A stretch of DNA of 64,000 nucleotides, taken from assembly GCA_945859605.1 (NCBI GenBank), contig OX243822.1, positions 6,019,900-6,083,899 of the forward strand, written 5' to 3'. Positions within the stretch are counted from its first letter, which is position 1. Every line of letters starts with the position of its first letter. This stretch comes from Lumbricus rubellus. Its lineage: Eukaryota; Annelida; Clitellata; Crassiclitellata; Lumbricidae. Positions 18,800-27,443 of the stretch are shown here, one piece after another. Under the pieces are notes generated by a model. The model was not told where the DNA came from. It worked only from the letters and a program-made list of their open reading frames with translations, and did no database searches. The position numbers and the translations under genes are program-made.

Positions 18800-21700
18800 A
18801 TGGAATATACAGCTCGGCCTAAAGACAGGAGATCCCAATATAAAATGGACTACTCATCGTATAATCTGAAAGAATTACGACAAATTCCTAAACAGAGAGG
18901 ACAAAGAGGATACTCGAGTTTGCGAAAAGCGGAACTCATAGCGTTCATATCGCAGGGAGATCGACTAGGCGCTCGGGCTCAGGTCAACAAAACACCAGCG
19001 CATACTCCCGCCACTGTACGAGAATTGCGAGAAATTGCAAAAAAGAGAGGCGTGCGCGGATACTCGAGATTAGCAAAAGCGGAACTTACGACATTCTTGT
19101 CTAATACTTGGAAATTTTTGCATCCGGGAAAAAATAAAACAGTTTTCTCGGATTGGCTGACTAGTGAGATTAGTCGGCTACCCCCACAAATAAAACCGCC
19201 CATTCATAGATTCAAACTTCGAGAGACTGCGACAGCTATCAAAGGGTTTACAAAAAGATACACGATCGATGGCAACAGCAGGATCGATGTTGCAACTTTT
19301 CTCAAGGCTGTAAGACCGCAGGTAGTTAGGCTGCTCCGGAAAAATCGCGGGGTAAAAGTTCAATTCGATCTCATGTGCGTAATGGAGAAAGTAGATATGA
19401 AAACCGGCGAAGTAGTAACGGCCGAGCCTAATTTCAAATCAAAGAGTGATATTATTTTAGAGGCAACCGATGTGAAGGAAATATATGCCAACGCAGCGGA
19501 TAAAATTAAGGAGAGCATGGCAAGTTTTCAGATGCGGGGGAGTAATTGGAGATTCAAAACCGTTTTGAAGTTGGATATCGATACAGTGGTTTATAAACCA
19601 TTGAAAGGTAGTTCCTACATTCCACTTCCAGATTATTTAGCGAATAAAAAGGCTATTATTAATATGAAGAACGAAGACGATGAATGCTTCAAGTGGTGTG
19701 TAACGAGAGCTGTAAACCCAGTTGACAAAAATACAGAAAGAATTACGAAAGAATTAATTAGACAGTCTGAGAAACTCAATTGGTCTGGTATTGAATTCCC
19801 AGTAGCAGCAGATGCTAATGTGATAGGTAGGTTTGAGAGAAATAATAATATTAGTATTAATGTTTTTGGTTACGAGAAAGATGTGAATCTGTTCCCACTA
19901 TATATATCAAAGCATGAGAACGATAGGTGTGTAGATCTATTACTCATTTCTGACGGAGAAAAGAAGCATTATTGTTGGATCAGGAATTTCAATAGGCTGA
20001 TGGCTGTGAAAACAGAAAAAACTAGTACATCAATGTACCATTGTAAAAGATGCCTAATAGGATTCAGTAGAAAAGAATCGCTTCACAAACATACTGAGTA
20101 CTGTTCGCAGCAGGACGCCCAGCGAATAGAACTTCCGGAACCTGGGACTATGCTAAGTTTTACACATTATTATCGGAAGATGCGTGTACCGTTTGTGTAC
20201 TTTGCCGACTTTGAATCGTTCATCAAACCTATCGGTACATGTCAGCCCGTACCTAGCACGTCTTACACCAACAAGTATCAAAAACATACACCCAGCTCGT
20301 TTTGTTATCACATGAAATGCTTCGACGATGATGTTTATTCCCAAGAGCCGGTGCGTTTTACAGCTGAAAACGAAGACGATGATGTTGCTCAGTTATTCAT
20401 AGACTCTATCGAAGAAAATGTAAAACGAATATACAACGAGTTCAAATTCCCCAAGAGGATGATATTCGGCAAGAAAGAGCAGGAGCTCTTCGACTCAGCT
20501 ACTGTTTGCCATATATGCGAACGAGAATTTATAGGTGAAGAAAAACCGGTACGAGATCACTGTCATTTGACTGGAAAATTTAGAGGTGCCGCTCACAACC
20601 TTTGTAATCTGAAATACAAAGTCCCCAAGTTCTTCCCAGTCGTATTTCACAATTTGACAGGTTATGACAGCCATTTATTTATCAAGAAATTACGGGGTGA
20701 ACACGGTGAGAAAATCAAATGCATTCCCTGCAACGAAGAAAAGTATATCTCATTCAGCAGAGAGGTCGTCGTCGATAAATTTGTAGACAAAGATGGAAAA
20801 GAGAGAGAAGTCAAGCGCGAATTACGTTTCATCGATAGTCTTAGATTCATGTCCCAGAGTCTCGACGCGTTATCGAAAAATCTTCAGAAAGATCAGTGCA
20901 AGAATTTAGGGAAATATTTTGAGGGTGAGAAGCTGGATCTTTTACTCAGAAAAGGTGTTTACCCGTATGATTACGTCGACGGTGTTGAAAGATTAAACGA
21001 AACCGAATTGCCGCCGAAACATGCCTTCTATTCAAAACTAACCGATTCGGGCATCAGCGAAAAAGATTACGCGCACGCGAAAACGGTATGGGACAAATTT
21101 GAATGCAAAACATTTCGCCAATATCACGACTTGTACAATTTATCGGATGTTCTATTATTAGCGGATGTCTTTGAAAACTTTAGAGACCTCTGTATGAAGA
21201 ACTACAACCTAGATCCTGCGTGGTACTACACTAGCCCAGGACTTGCTTGGGATGCGGCGTTGAAGACGACTGGTGTAGAGTTGGAGTTGTTGAGTGACTA
21301 CGATATGTTACTGATGATCAAGCAGGGAATACGAGGAGGCGTCAGCACGATTTCCCATCGATACGCGAAAGCGAACAACGAGTACATGGGGGAAGCTTTC
21401 AATCCTACCCAACATTCAGTATTCATTCCATACTTGGACGCGAACAACTTGTACGGATGGGCGATGAGCAAACCGTTACCAACTCATGGGTTTGAATGGA
21501 TGAACGATGACGAATTGAATGATTGGAAGAACATTACCGAACGAGATGGAGTGGGATGTGTGTTAGAAGTCGACTTAGAATATCCGGAGGAATTGCACGA
21601 CCTGCATAATGATTATCCTCTGGCTCCTGAGAGTGTAAAACCTGCGGGATCGAATGTCTCAAAACTCATTCCAAACTTGAATGACAAAAAGAAGTACGTC

Positions 21701-22345
21701 GTTCATTACGAAAATTTAAAATTGTACGAAAGGCTCGGATTGAAAATCGTAAAAATACATCGGGGAATAAAATTCGTGGAAAGTGCTTGGCTGAAAAAGT
21801 ATATCGATCTGAATACCAACCTGAGAACGAAAGCTACGAACGATTTTGAGAAAGACTTTTTCAAGCTGATGAACAACAGCGTTTTCGGTAAAACAATGGA
21901 AGCTATCGAGAATCGAGTTGACATACGATTGGTGAGTGATGGGAAGGAAGCTATCAAGCTAGCCGCGAAAACTAATTACGACAGACGAACTATTTTCGAT
22001 GAAAACCTCATCGCCGTTCACATGAAAAAGACCAAGTTGTTTTACAACAAGCCGATATATCTAGGGATGTGTATATTAGACGCCAGTAAGACGCTCATGT
22101 ATGATTTTCATTATAATTACATCAAGGCCAAGTACGGAGATAGGGCTAAGCTATTATTCACCGATACCGATTCTTTGGCGTATGAAATTAAAACGGAAGA
22201 CTTCTACAAAGATATTTCCCCCGACGTCCAAAGTATGTTCGATACTTCAGACTATCCGAAAGACCATCCATCGGGTATAGAATCTGGCGTTAATAAAAAA
22301 AGTGGTTGGTATGTTCAAAGACGAGGCCGCGGGAAAACAGATTGA
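18800..22345 (+). CDS. polB: Protein-primed DNA polymerase B (pPolB), frame broken at 3' end
   Basis: Family-B, protein-primed type replicative polymerase of the element. Residues about 13-45 and 73-105 are two SAP-like repeats (YNLKELRQ..., VRELREIAKKRG...). A C2H2-type zinc finger (YHCKRCLIGF) lies near 415, and an endonuclease-VII-like Cys/His module (CHICERE...VRDHCHLTGKF) near 575-595. Exonuclease motifs are DFESF (near 470), NLTGYDSHL (near 625) and YNLSDVLLLAD (near 780). Polymerase motifs are YLDANNLYG (A), NNSVFGKTME (B) and TDTDSLAYE (C, near 1,125). The frame is lost at the run of seven A at 22,295-22,301, and the last roughly 115 residues continue in another frame to 22,661. Either an inactivating indel, an assembly error at a homopolymer, or programmed frameshifting could explain this; inactivation seems likeliest. 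Confidence 0.93.
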   Translation: MEYTARPKDRRSQYKMDYSSYNLKELRQIPKQRGQRGYSSLRKAELIAFISQGDRLGARAQVNKTPAHTPATVRELREIAKKRGVRGYSRLAKAELTTFLSNTWKFLHPGKNKTVFSDWLTSEISRLPPQIKPPIHRFKLRETATAIKGFTKRYTIDGNSRIDVATFLKAVRPQVVRLLRKNRGVKVQFDLMCVMEKVDMKTGEVVTAEPNFKSKSDIILEATDVKEIYANAADKIKESMASFQMRGSNWRFKTVLKLDIDTVVYKPLKGSSYIPLPDYLANKKAIINMKNEDDECFKWCVTRAVNPVDKNTERITKELIRQSEKLNWSGIEFPVAADANVIGRFERNNNISINVFGYEKDVNLFPLYISKHENDRCVDLLLISDGEKKHYCWIRNFNRLMAVKTEKTSTSMYHCKRCLIGFSRKESLHKHTEYCSQQDAQRIELPEPGTMLSFTHYYRKMRVPFVYFADFESFIKPIGTCQPVPSTSYTNKYQKHTPSSFCYHMKCFDDDVYSQEPVRFTAENEDDDVAQLFIDSIEENVKRIYNEFKFPKRMIFGKKEQELFDSATVCHICEREFIGEEKPVRDHCHLTGKFRGAAHNLCNLKYKVPKFFPVVFHNLTGYDSHLFIKKLRGEHGEKIKCIPCNEEKYISFSREVVVDKFVDKDGKEREVKRELRFIDSLRFMSQSLDALSKNLQKDQCKNLGKYFEGEKLDLLLRKGVYPYDYVDGVERLNETELPPKHAFYSKLTDSGISEKDYAHAKTVWDKFECKTFRQYHDLYNLSDVLLLADVFENFRDLCMKNYNLDPAWYYTSPGLAWDAALKTTGVELELLSDYDMLLMIKQGIRGGVSTISHRYAKANNEYMGEAFNPTQHSVFIPYLDANNLYGWAMSKPLPTHGFEWMNDDELNDWKNITERDGVGCVLEVDLEYPEELHDLHNDYPLAPESVKPAGSNVSKLIPNLNDKKKYVVHYENLKLYERLGLKIVKIHRGIKFVESAWLKKYIDLNTNLRTKATNDFEKDFFKLMNNSVFGKTMEAIENRVDIRLVSDGKEAIKLAAKTNYDRRTIFDENLIAVHMKKTKLFYNKPIYLGMCILDASKTLMYDFHYNYIKAKYGDRAKLLFTDTDSLAYEIKTEDFYKDISPDVQSMFDTSDYPKDHPSGIESGVNKKSGWYVQRRGRGKTD

Positions 22346-22661
22346 AGAATTTGTCGGACTACGATCCAAGTTGTACTCTTACAAAATGGCGGGTGAAGAC
22401 TACAAGAAATGTAAGGGTGTGAAAAAGAACGTCGTCAAGAAATCAATCACTCACGCAGATTACAAAGACTGCGTGTTTACGAAAAGACAACAGTCGAGAG
22501 CGATGAACGTCATTCGATCCTATCGCCATGAAATTTACACCGAAGAAGTAAATAAAATAGCTCTGTCTGCCGACGACGACAAAAGAGTAATAATGGACGA
22601 CGGGATTCATACCCTAGCCTATGGGCACTACACGCTGAAAACTAAACAAAATAAAGAATAA
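22302..22661 (+). pseudogene. polB: C-terminal part of pPolB in a shifted frame
   Basis: 119 codons overlapping the end of the 18,800 frame. The residues after the overlap (KDEAAGKQIEEFVGLRSKLY and onward) have the character of the C-terminal thumb/tail of Polinton polymerases. It is not a separate gene: there is no ATG at its beginning, only a GTG in the overlap, and it follows directly on the A7 run where the main frame is lost. Confidence 0.85.
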
Positions 22662-22677
22662 TTTACACTAATATAAA

Positions 22678-23409
22678 ATGGATGCGGCAAAAAAAGTGTG
22701 TTCTAAATGCAAAATAGAAAAAAGCTTGGACGAATTTCACAAAGATAAGTTACAGAAGAGCGGGTATTACCCCAGCTGTAAAATTTGTAAAAATGCCAAA
22801 GTGAAAGAGCTTGCGCACAAATACACGAGTCTGGAAAATAGGGAAAAAAAGGAAAATAAAGTTTGCAGCCGATGTAAGATTGAAAAGAACATTTCGGAAT
22901 TCGTCAACAATCGATTTCAAAAAGATGGAAAGGCGAATGAATGCAAAAATTGTAGACATAATTATTATCTAGCCACCGCAGAAGCTCGAAATAAATATCA
23001 AAAAGCGTATATTACAACCCGAAGGCAGAATGACCCGGAGTTTAAATTACTAACAAATATGCGCTGTAGGCTTGGCGATGCACTAAGAGGCAAATCGAAA
23101 TCACAAACGACACGTCAACTTGTCGGCATTGACTTTGAAATATTCACCAAATGGATTCAGTTTCAATTTGACGAAGAAATGACCATGGAAAATTACGGAT
23201 CCTATTGGCAAATCGACCATGTTCTGCCCCTATCTTCGTTCAACTTACTCGATGAAGAAGAACTCCATAGAGCCATGAATTGGGTGAATTTACGCCCTTT
23301 GCTACCGCTGAAAAATTTGCAAAAAGCGAGCAAAATAGATCGTTGGTTATATGTTATGCAGGAAGTAAAATCTCATTACTTTTTGAAACATTTAGAAAAT
23401 GAGTTTTGA
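22678..23409 (+). CDS. Zinc-ribbon HNH-type nuclease
   Basis: 243 residues starting at an ATG in a TATAAAATGG context, 16 nt after the polymerase frame. Two N-terminal CxxC...CxxC zinc ribbons (Cys 8/11/34/37 and 63/66/89/92) precede an HNH-like core with WQIDHVLPL (Asp180-His181) and NWVNLRPL (Asn201, Asn204). This layout is known from large DNA virus and phage HNH nucleases. A role in DNA processing, recombination or resolution during the element's replication is inferred. The 3' end overlaps the protease start by 11 nt, suggesting co-expression. Confidence 0.75.
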   Translation: MDAAKKVCSKCKIEKSLDEFHKDKLQKSGYYPSCKICKNAKVKELAHKYTSLENREKKENKVCSRCKIEKNISEFVNNRFQKDGKANECKNCRHNYYLATAEARNKYQKAYITTRRQNDPEFKLLTNMRCRLGDALRGKSKSQTTRQLVGIDFEIFTKWIQFQFDEEMTMENYGSYWQIDHVLPLSSFNLLDEEELHRAMNWVNLRPLLPLKNLQKASKIDRWLYVMQEVKSHYFLKHLENEF

Positions 23410-23833
23410 GACATACAAAAACATAAATGTTGAAGGCATAGTTCTACCAAATACCCCTCTGTCAAACATACAGCTGATCGATGCCGCGAATAAACTAAAT
23501 ATTCCAAACTTCAGGGGCGTTTTTGTCCGAGACGAGCTGCCGAAGAAACCTAGACGGACTGAATGTGGGATATTGAATCTAGACGATTCTAATGGAACTG
23601 GCTCGCACTGGGTCGCTTTTTTGAAGAACGGCAAGGATAAAATATATTTCGACAGCTATGGCCTGCCCCCTCCCACAGAACTGCTAGAGTATTTGCAGAG
23701 TCCCGTGTACTACAATAGCGAACGAATACAACCCGACAACGAAGTGTTTTGCGGCCATTTATGCCTGCACGTCCTGAAAAAAACATGTAAAGATGGGGAG
23801 AGTTTTCAAGAAGTTATAAACAGCCTGCATTGA
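23399..23833 (+). CDS. PRO: Adenain-like maturation cysteine protease
   Basis: 144 residues with the catalytic order of adenovirus-type (C5/Ulp1-like) proteases: His70 in GSHWVAF, an acidic residue Asp85 in YFDSYG, Gln111 as the oxyanion-hole candidate, and Cys118 in FCGHLC. In Polintons and adenoviruses this enzyme matures capsid proteins. Possible substrates in this element include the pVI-like protein at 26,965, which has adenain-style Gly-rich sites. The length is short but complete for the family. Confidence 0.9.
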   Translation: MSFETYKNINVEGIVLPNTPLSNIQLIDAANKLNIPNFRGVFVRDELPKKPRRTECGILNLDDSNGTGSHWVAFLKNGKDKIYFDSYGLPPPTELLEYLQSPVYYNSERIQPDNEVFCGHLCLHVLKKTCKDGESFQEVINSLH

Positions 23834-23855
23834 AACTTATATTCAGATGTAAAAA

Positions 23856-24617
23856 ATGCCTGTTGATAAATTTGGACATACAGATTCAGGATCTACGCAG
23901 AGAGTAATTGCCGGAGGAGTTACTGAAAGACAAGTAAATAGTACTTTTCTAAGGCTAGATGGAGCAAACCCAGCGACCGGCGATCTAAATATGAGCGGCC
24001 ATACTATTAGAGGTCTGCCTACAACGAATACAACGAATACAGCGAATACTCCGGAAGCGGGAATAGATGAGGCTATGAGTCGGGGGCAAGTAATAGATTT
24101 ACTGCAGAATCACGACGACGTCCCGACCGACAATAATCATTTGACGAATAAGAAATACGTCGATGAACAACTTACTTCGAAAGTGGCGAGGGCGGTGGTG
24201 ACGGTGGTAGGGCCTGCGGTTAGCGCTTACAGTTCAACTCAGCAGGCTATACTCGCTAGGACTCACACTACAGTTACTTTTGATGTAATAAGATGCGGTA
24301 CCACAAGACACGGTATTGAACAGGGTATCAGATCGACTTTTTTCTTCCCTAATAAAGCCGGGTACTATATCGTTTCGGTGTACATAGAATTTTGTAACAA
24401 TAGTAATTCCGCGTATGGCACCGTCCACCTGTACAAAAATGCGGCGTCGTACATGCAAATTGCGGGCGGAGGGAGCACGAGAGGTTCGCACAACCATTCA
24501 ATCGGCAGTAACATAGTTTTTCTAGACGAGTTCGATTCCCTCAGCATACACGCCTTTTCATCCATCGATACGAACATTTTGTGTAGGGACTTTTCGGCGG
24601 CATTCTTACGACCCTAA
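23856..24617 (+). CDS. Fibre-like protein 1 (shared anchor, C1q/TNF-like head)
   Basis: 253 residues. The N-terminus MPVDKFGHTDSGSTQ is almost identical to that of the next gene and looks like a virion-attachment anchor. A shaft-like segment follows, with the G-[DN]-LNM-x-G-x2-I-x-GLP pattern and NKKYVDEQL, as in trimeric fibre shafts. The C-terminal roughly 125 residues form a beta-rich domain (FFFPNKAGYYIVSVYIEF...GTVHLYKN...FLDEFDSLSIHAFSS) resembling a C1q/TNF jelly-roll head. A role in host-cell attachment is inferred from this layout. Confidence 0.65.
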   Translation: MPVDKFGHTDSGSTQRVIAGGVTERQVNSTFLRLDGANPATGDLNMSGHTIRGLPTTNTTNTANTPEAGIDEAMSRGQVIDLLQNHDDVPTDNNHLTNKKYVDEQLTSKVARAVVTVVGPAVSAYSSTQQAILARTHTTVTFDVIRCGTTRHGIEQGIRSTFFFPNKAGYYIVSVYIEFCNNSNSAYGTVHLYKNAASYMQIAGGGSTRGSHNHSIGSNIVFLDEFDSLSIHAFSSIDTNILCRDFSAAFLRP

Positions 24618-24641
24618 TCAATAAAAATTATTATATTCAAA

Positions 24642-25559
24642 ATGCCTGTTGATAAATTTGGTCATACAGATTCGGGATCTACGCAAAGAGTAATTGCTGG
24701 GGGCGTTACGCTGTCCCAAGTAAACAGTACTTTTCTAAGGATAGATGGAGCAAATCCGGCGGCTGGGAATCTAAATATGAATGGCAACTGCATCAAAGGC
24801 CTGCCAATAACGAATAATCCGGATGCGGGAATGGATGAAGCACTAAGTTGGGGACAAGCTATTGCCCTAGTCGCCGATAAAATCACTAATAGCGCCGAGC
24901 CTGCCGGTATTAGAGATTACGTTTCGGGTATGAGGGTATCCCCAGGCAGTCTAGTGAGAAATACGACGAGCGGTATTACATATAGGTTTGAAGGAACGGC
25001 TGGAGCTATAACAGCGGCGCCGGCATTATCCGCGAATTGGAGACCTACAACCGGACCGGCTATTTGTGTGTTGAGAGAGGGTGACGGAGGAGCATCCGCA
25101 ATCGTAAGTGGTGGTGGCGCATTCTCGGGCACATATGCAACGCATGGTGGGGCATTCTCAGGCGCATATGTAATGCACCATCAATTAACGGTCGTTGCTA
25201 TCAATACGGATTCGGCGTATACGACGTCCTTGGGCTTAATAACTATTCCTCGTACAGGCGTATATCGACTTAGTGGATACGCGAAATTCTTGGTAGGAAA
25301 TGACAGTCCGAGCGTAAAAACAATCAGGGTTGCGTATGTCAAAGACGAGATACATAATAACGAACTTTTTGAATACACGGTGGGCGGGCAAACAGCCGAC
25401 ATCATAGTATCGCTCGTATTACCAACCGTCGCCATATTTTTCAACGCCAACGATAAGCTCGGTATGAAGGTATATTCTGCCACATCCGGAAACACTCCAA
25501 CAGCCGGTCGCCTTCTTCTCAGGGGCGGAGCCGGATTGCAGGTCGAGTTTTTGTACTAG
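24642..25559 (+). CDS. Fibre-like protein 2 (shared anchor, different head)
   Basis: 305 residues, 24 bp after its tandem partner. The first roughly 22 residues and the shaft motif (LNMNGNCIKGLPITN) match protein 1, but the rest diverges. The head is longer, with Ser/Gly/Ala-rich linkers (SGGGAFSGTYATHGGAFSGA) and a terminal beta-rich domain (GVYRLSGYAKF...ANDKLGMKVYSA). Tandem duplication followed by head replacement or fast divergence is the simplest reading. Its stop lies in front of the hairpin that separates it from the convergent capsid operon. Confidence 0.65.
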   Translation: MPVDKFGHTDSGSTQRVIAGGVTLSQVNSTFLRIDGANPAAGNLNMNGNCIKGLPITNNPDAGMDEALSWGQAIALVADKITNSAEPAGIRDYVSGMRVSPGSLVRNTTSGITYRFEGTAGAITAAPALSANWRPTTGPAICVLREGDGGASAIVSGGGAFSGTYATHGGAFSGAYVMHHQLTVVAINTDSAYTTSLGLITIPRTGVYRLSGYAKFLVGNDSPSVKTIRVAYVKDEIHNNELFEYTVGGQTADIIVSLVLPTVAIFFNANDKLGMKVYSATSGNTPTAGRLLLRGGAGLQVEFLY

Positions 25560-25568
25560 GTAGCCGTA

Positions 25569-25602
25569 GATACCTATCGTTCATATACGCGCGATAGGTA
25601 TC
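25569..25602. terminator. Hairpin between convergent Polinton transcription units
   Basis: Arms GATACCTATCG (25,569-25,579) and CGATAGGTATC (25,592-25,602), perfect, with a 12-nt loop. It sits in the 85-bp gap between the plus-strand fibre gene and the minus-strand capsid gene, the place where both units must end. A role in 3'-end formation is inferred. Confidence 0.4.
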
Positions 25603-25644
25603 TGTAAGTCTCATTATTCTTCATCGACCATTCTATCATGATCT

Positions 25645-26937
25645 TCAATATACCACACTCATTTTCTGTCCGTCCGATTGAAACCTCAGTAACTTGTCCG
25701 AAATCACCACTGCGTACGCTTCCGTATTAGCAGGCGGCGCCGTATTAAACGTGCCTTTGATCTGGATATCGACCACCGATGACTTCAGACGCTCGGATTG
25801 CTTGCTCACGTCAAACACCATAATCGGAAACAAATCTTTGAAGTCCGAGGGCGTGATATTGCATTGCGTCATTAGTTCGTCCATTCCATAGTATTTTTCA
25901 CTGAACGCGGCTGCTGCTCGGTACGCCCGTGAGAATTGTTGATTCGGAAATGATAGATTATAGTCGACAACTGGATATCGGTCCTGGTTCATCATCACGA
26001 ACATGTTTTTGAGATCGCAATGATTGAAAACGGATGGATTGTGTAGTTGATCGCCGCTTTTGTCGGTTTGAAAGCCCAAGATGATGTACCTAGGCTTCTC
26101 GGGTAGTGTCTTGACGCTAAGTCTCCAGGTAAAATTAGTCGACTGTGAGACGGAGGTGGTATCGCATTGGCGGGCTCTGTACGCAACTGGCAACGACGCT
26201 TTCGATTCGATCGTTTTGTACAATTGCATCTTCTCCATATCCGCGGGAATAACGTGCGGCATGAACCATGAGATTTTATCCAACCTAACTTTCCCTGCAT
26301 CCGCGGCGGTTCTAAAAATTGCGTCATCATCGGCTTTACGAACCAGAGTTAGCGTATGTTTCACACCAAAAACAACCTTGTCGTAATCATCGCAAAATCC
26401 GAAAATATGCTTCAATGGAACTACAAAGCTGAAAGTACCTTTGGCAGTTGGTTTTTGAATTATATACGACTGTCTCACGGCGAAACCTTGATTATACGCG
26501 ATAACAGCCGTCGCCCCGCTGTCCTTGTACCACAACTGATTCAAACCTTGAGCTAGTTGAAAATCATTCGGGTATTTGAGCAATCCGAGCATCGTCGTTG
26601 CCTGACCTGGGTAGAATAACGATTCAATTTCCTGATTCGACAGGGCATACGAAATTTGACTGAAAAGATGCATGAGCCCATTATTCGTAAGAGTTGCTTC
26701 ATCGGCATCGGCGTAGGAGGTGTTGTTGTTGTCCGCCTTCGTCAATCTACCCTCGAATAACAGGTAGGATTCTGATGGATGACAAAATAGATCTTGAAGT
26801 TCGATGTTTATTCTGATCTCGCCGGAGGTGTTTAGATTCGCCCCCGATATCGGCTCATACTCGTACCATTCGTAGCGTTCGACGCTTTCATCGCTCAATG
26901 GTTGTTCGGTAAATCTCAGAATATCGGATGATTGCAT
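25645..26937 (-). CDS. MCP: Major capsid protein (PY type)
   Basis: 430 residues. Length, position at the promoter-distal end of the capsid gene run, and beta-rich composition match the double-jelly-roll capsid protein of animal Polintons. Recognisable segments include ELQDLFCHPSESYLLFEGRL, NGLMHLFSQISYALSNQEIE (about 90-110) and YPGQATTMLGLLKYP. Start ATG in AAAAATG, 27 nt after the preceding gene. It would build the trimeric capsomers of an icosahedral particle. The fold is inferred from family resemblance, not computed. Confidence 0.75.
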   Translation of the reverse strand: MQSSDILRFTEQPLSDESVERYEWYEYEPISGANLNTSGEIRINIELQDLFCHPSESYLLFEGRLTKADNNNTSYADADEATLTNNGLMHLFSQISYALSNQEIESLFYPGQATTMLGLLKYPNDFQLAQGLNQLWYKDSGATAVIAYNQGFAVRQSYIIQKPTAKGTFSFVVPLKHIFGFCDDYDKVVFGVKHTLTLVRKADDDAIFRTAADAGKVRLDKISWFMPHVIPADMEKMQLYKTIESKASLPVAYRARQCDTTSVSQSTNFTWRLSVKTLPEKPRYIILGFQTDKSGDQLHNPSVFNHCDLKNMFVMMNQDRYPVVDYNLSFPNQQFSRAYRAAAAFSEKYYGMDELMTQCNITPSDFKDLFPIMVFDVSKQSERLKSSVVDIQIKGTFNTAPPANTEAYAVVISDKLLRFQSDGQKMSVVY

Positions 26938-26964
26938 TTTTACTATTACGCGATAATATATTTT

Positions 26965-27432
26965 TTACGCGACCTTCATTCCGCCGCCGTTTAGCGAGCG
27001 TACTAAATCTCGTATCGATATGGCGCCGTTCTTCTTCAGGCCGTCCCCCATCATCAGATTATTGATATTTGGGATATTTGCGATATTCGGGGTCAACCCG
27101 ACACTACCGACGCTACTCAGCCGATCTAAAATTTGTCTAGTTTCTGGCGTAATTTTCTTGGAGGCGGGAGTAGGAGCAGGAGTAAACAGTTTAGTCACTG
27201 CTTTGTCCACTAATCGTTTGCCGGCATCGATTGCGGTTGTTTTCCCAACATCGATCGCCTTTTTCCCAATTTCTTTCGCCACGTCTTTACTCGCGTTGAG
27301 AGCGGTCGTTGCTAATTGTTTGGCGGTGTTCGACGTTACTAGTCGTTTGAAAAATCCCGAAATTGTATCGAATATTCCAGATCCTCCGATTACGTATTGT
27401 TTCCTATACCTCCTTCTATTAATGACTTGCAT
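26965..27432 (-). CDS. pVI-like basic minor virion protein
   Basis: 155 residues, very basic at the N-terminus (NRRRYRKQY), then GGSGIFDTISGFFKRL and a long Ala/Lys helix with amphipathic character. Two places fit adenain-type cleavage rules: MMGD before G (near 130) and LNGG before G (near 150). Small basic or amphipathic proteins cut by the protease occupy this slot in adenovirus-like systems, where they act in capsid assembly and membrane disruption; assignment here is by analogy. Confidence 0.5.
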   Translation of the reverse strand: MQVINRRRYRKQYVIGGSGIFDTISGFFKRLVTSNTAKQLATTALNASKDVAKEIGKKAIDVGKTTAIDAGKRLVDKAVTKLFTPAPTPASKKITPETRQILDRLSSVGSVGLTPNIANIPNINNLMMGDGLKKNGAISIRDLVRSLNGGGMKVA

Positions 27433-27443
27433 TTTTCCGCATT

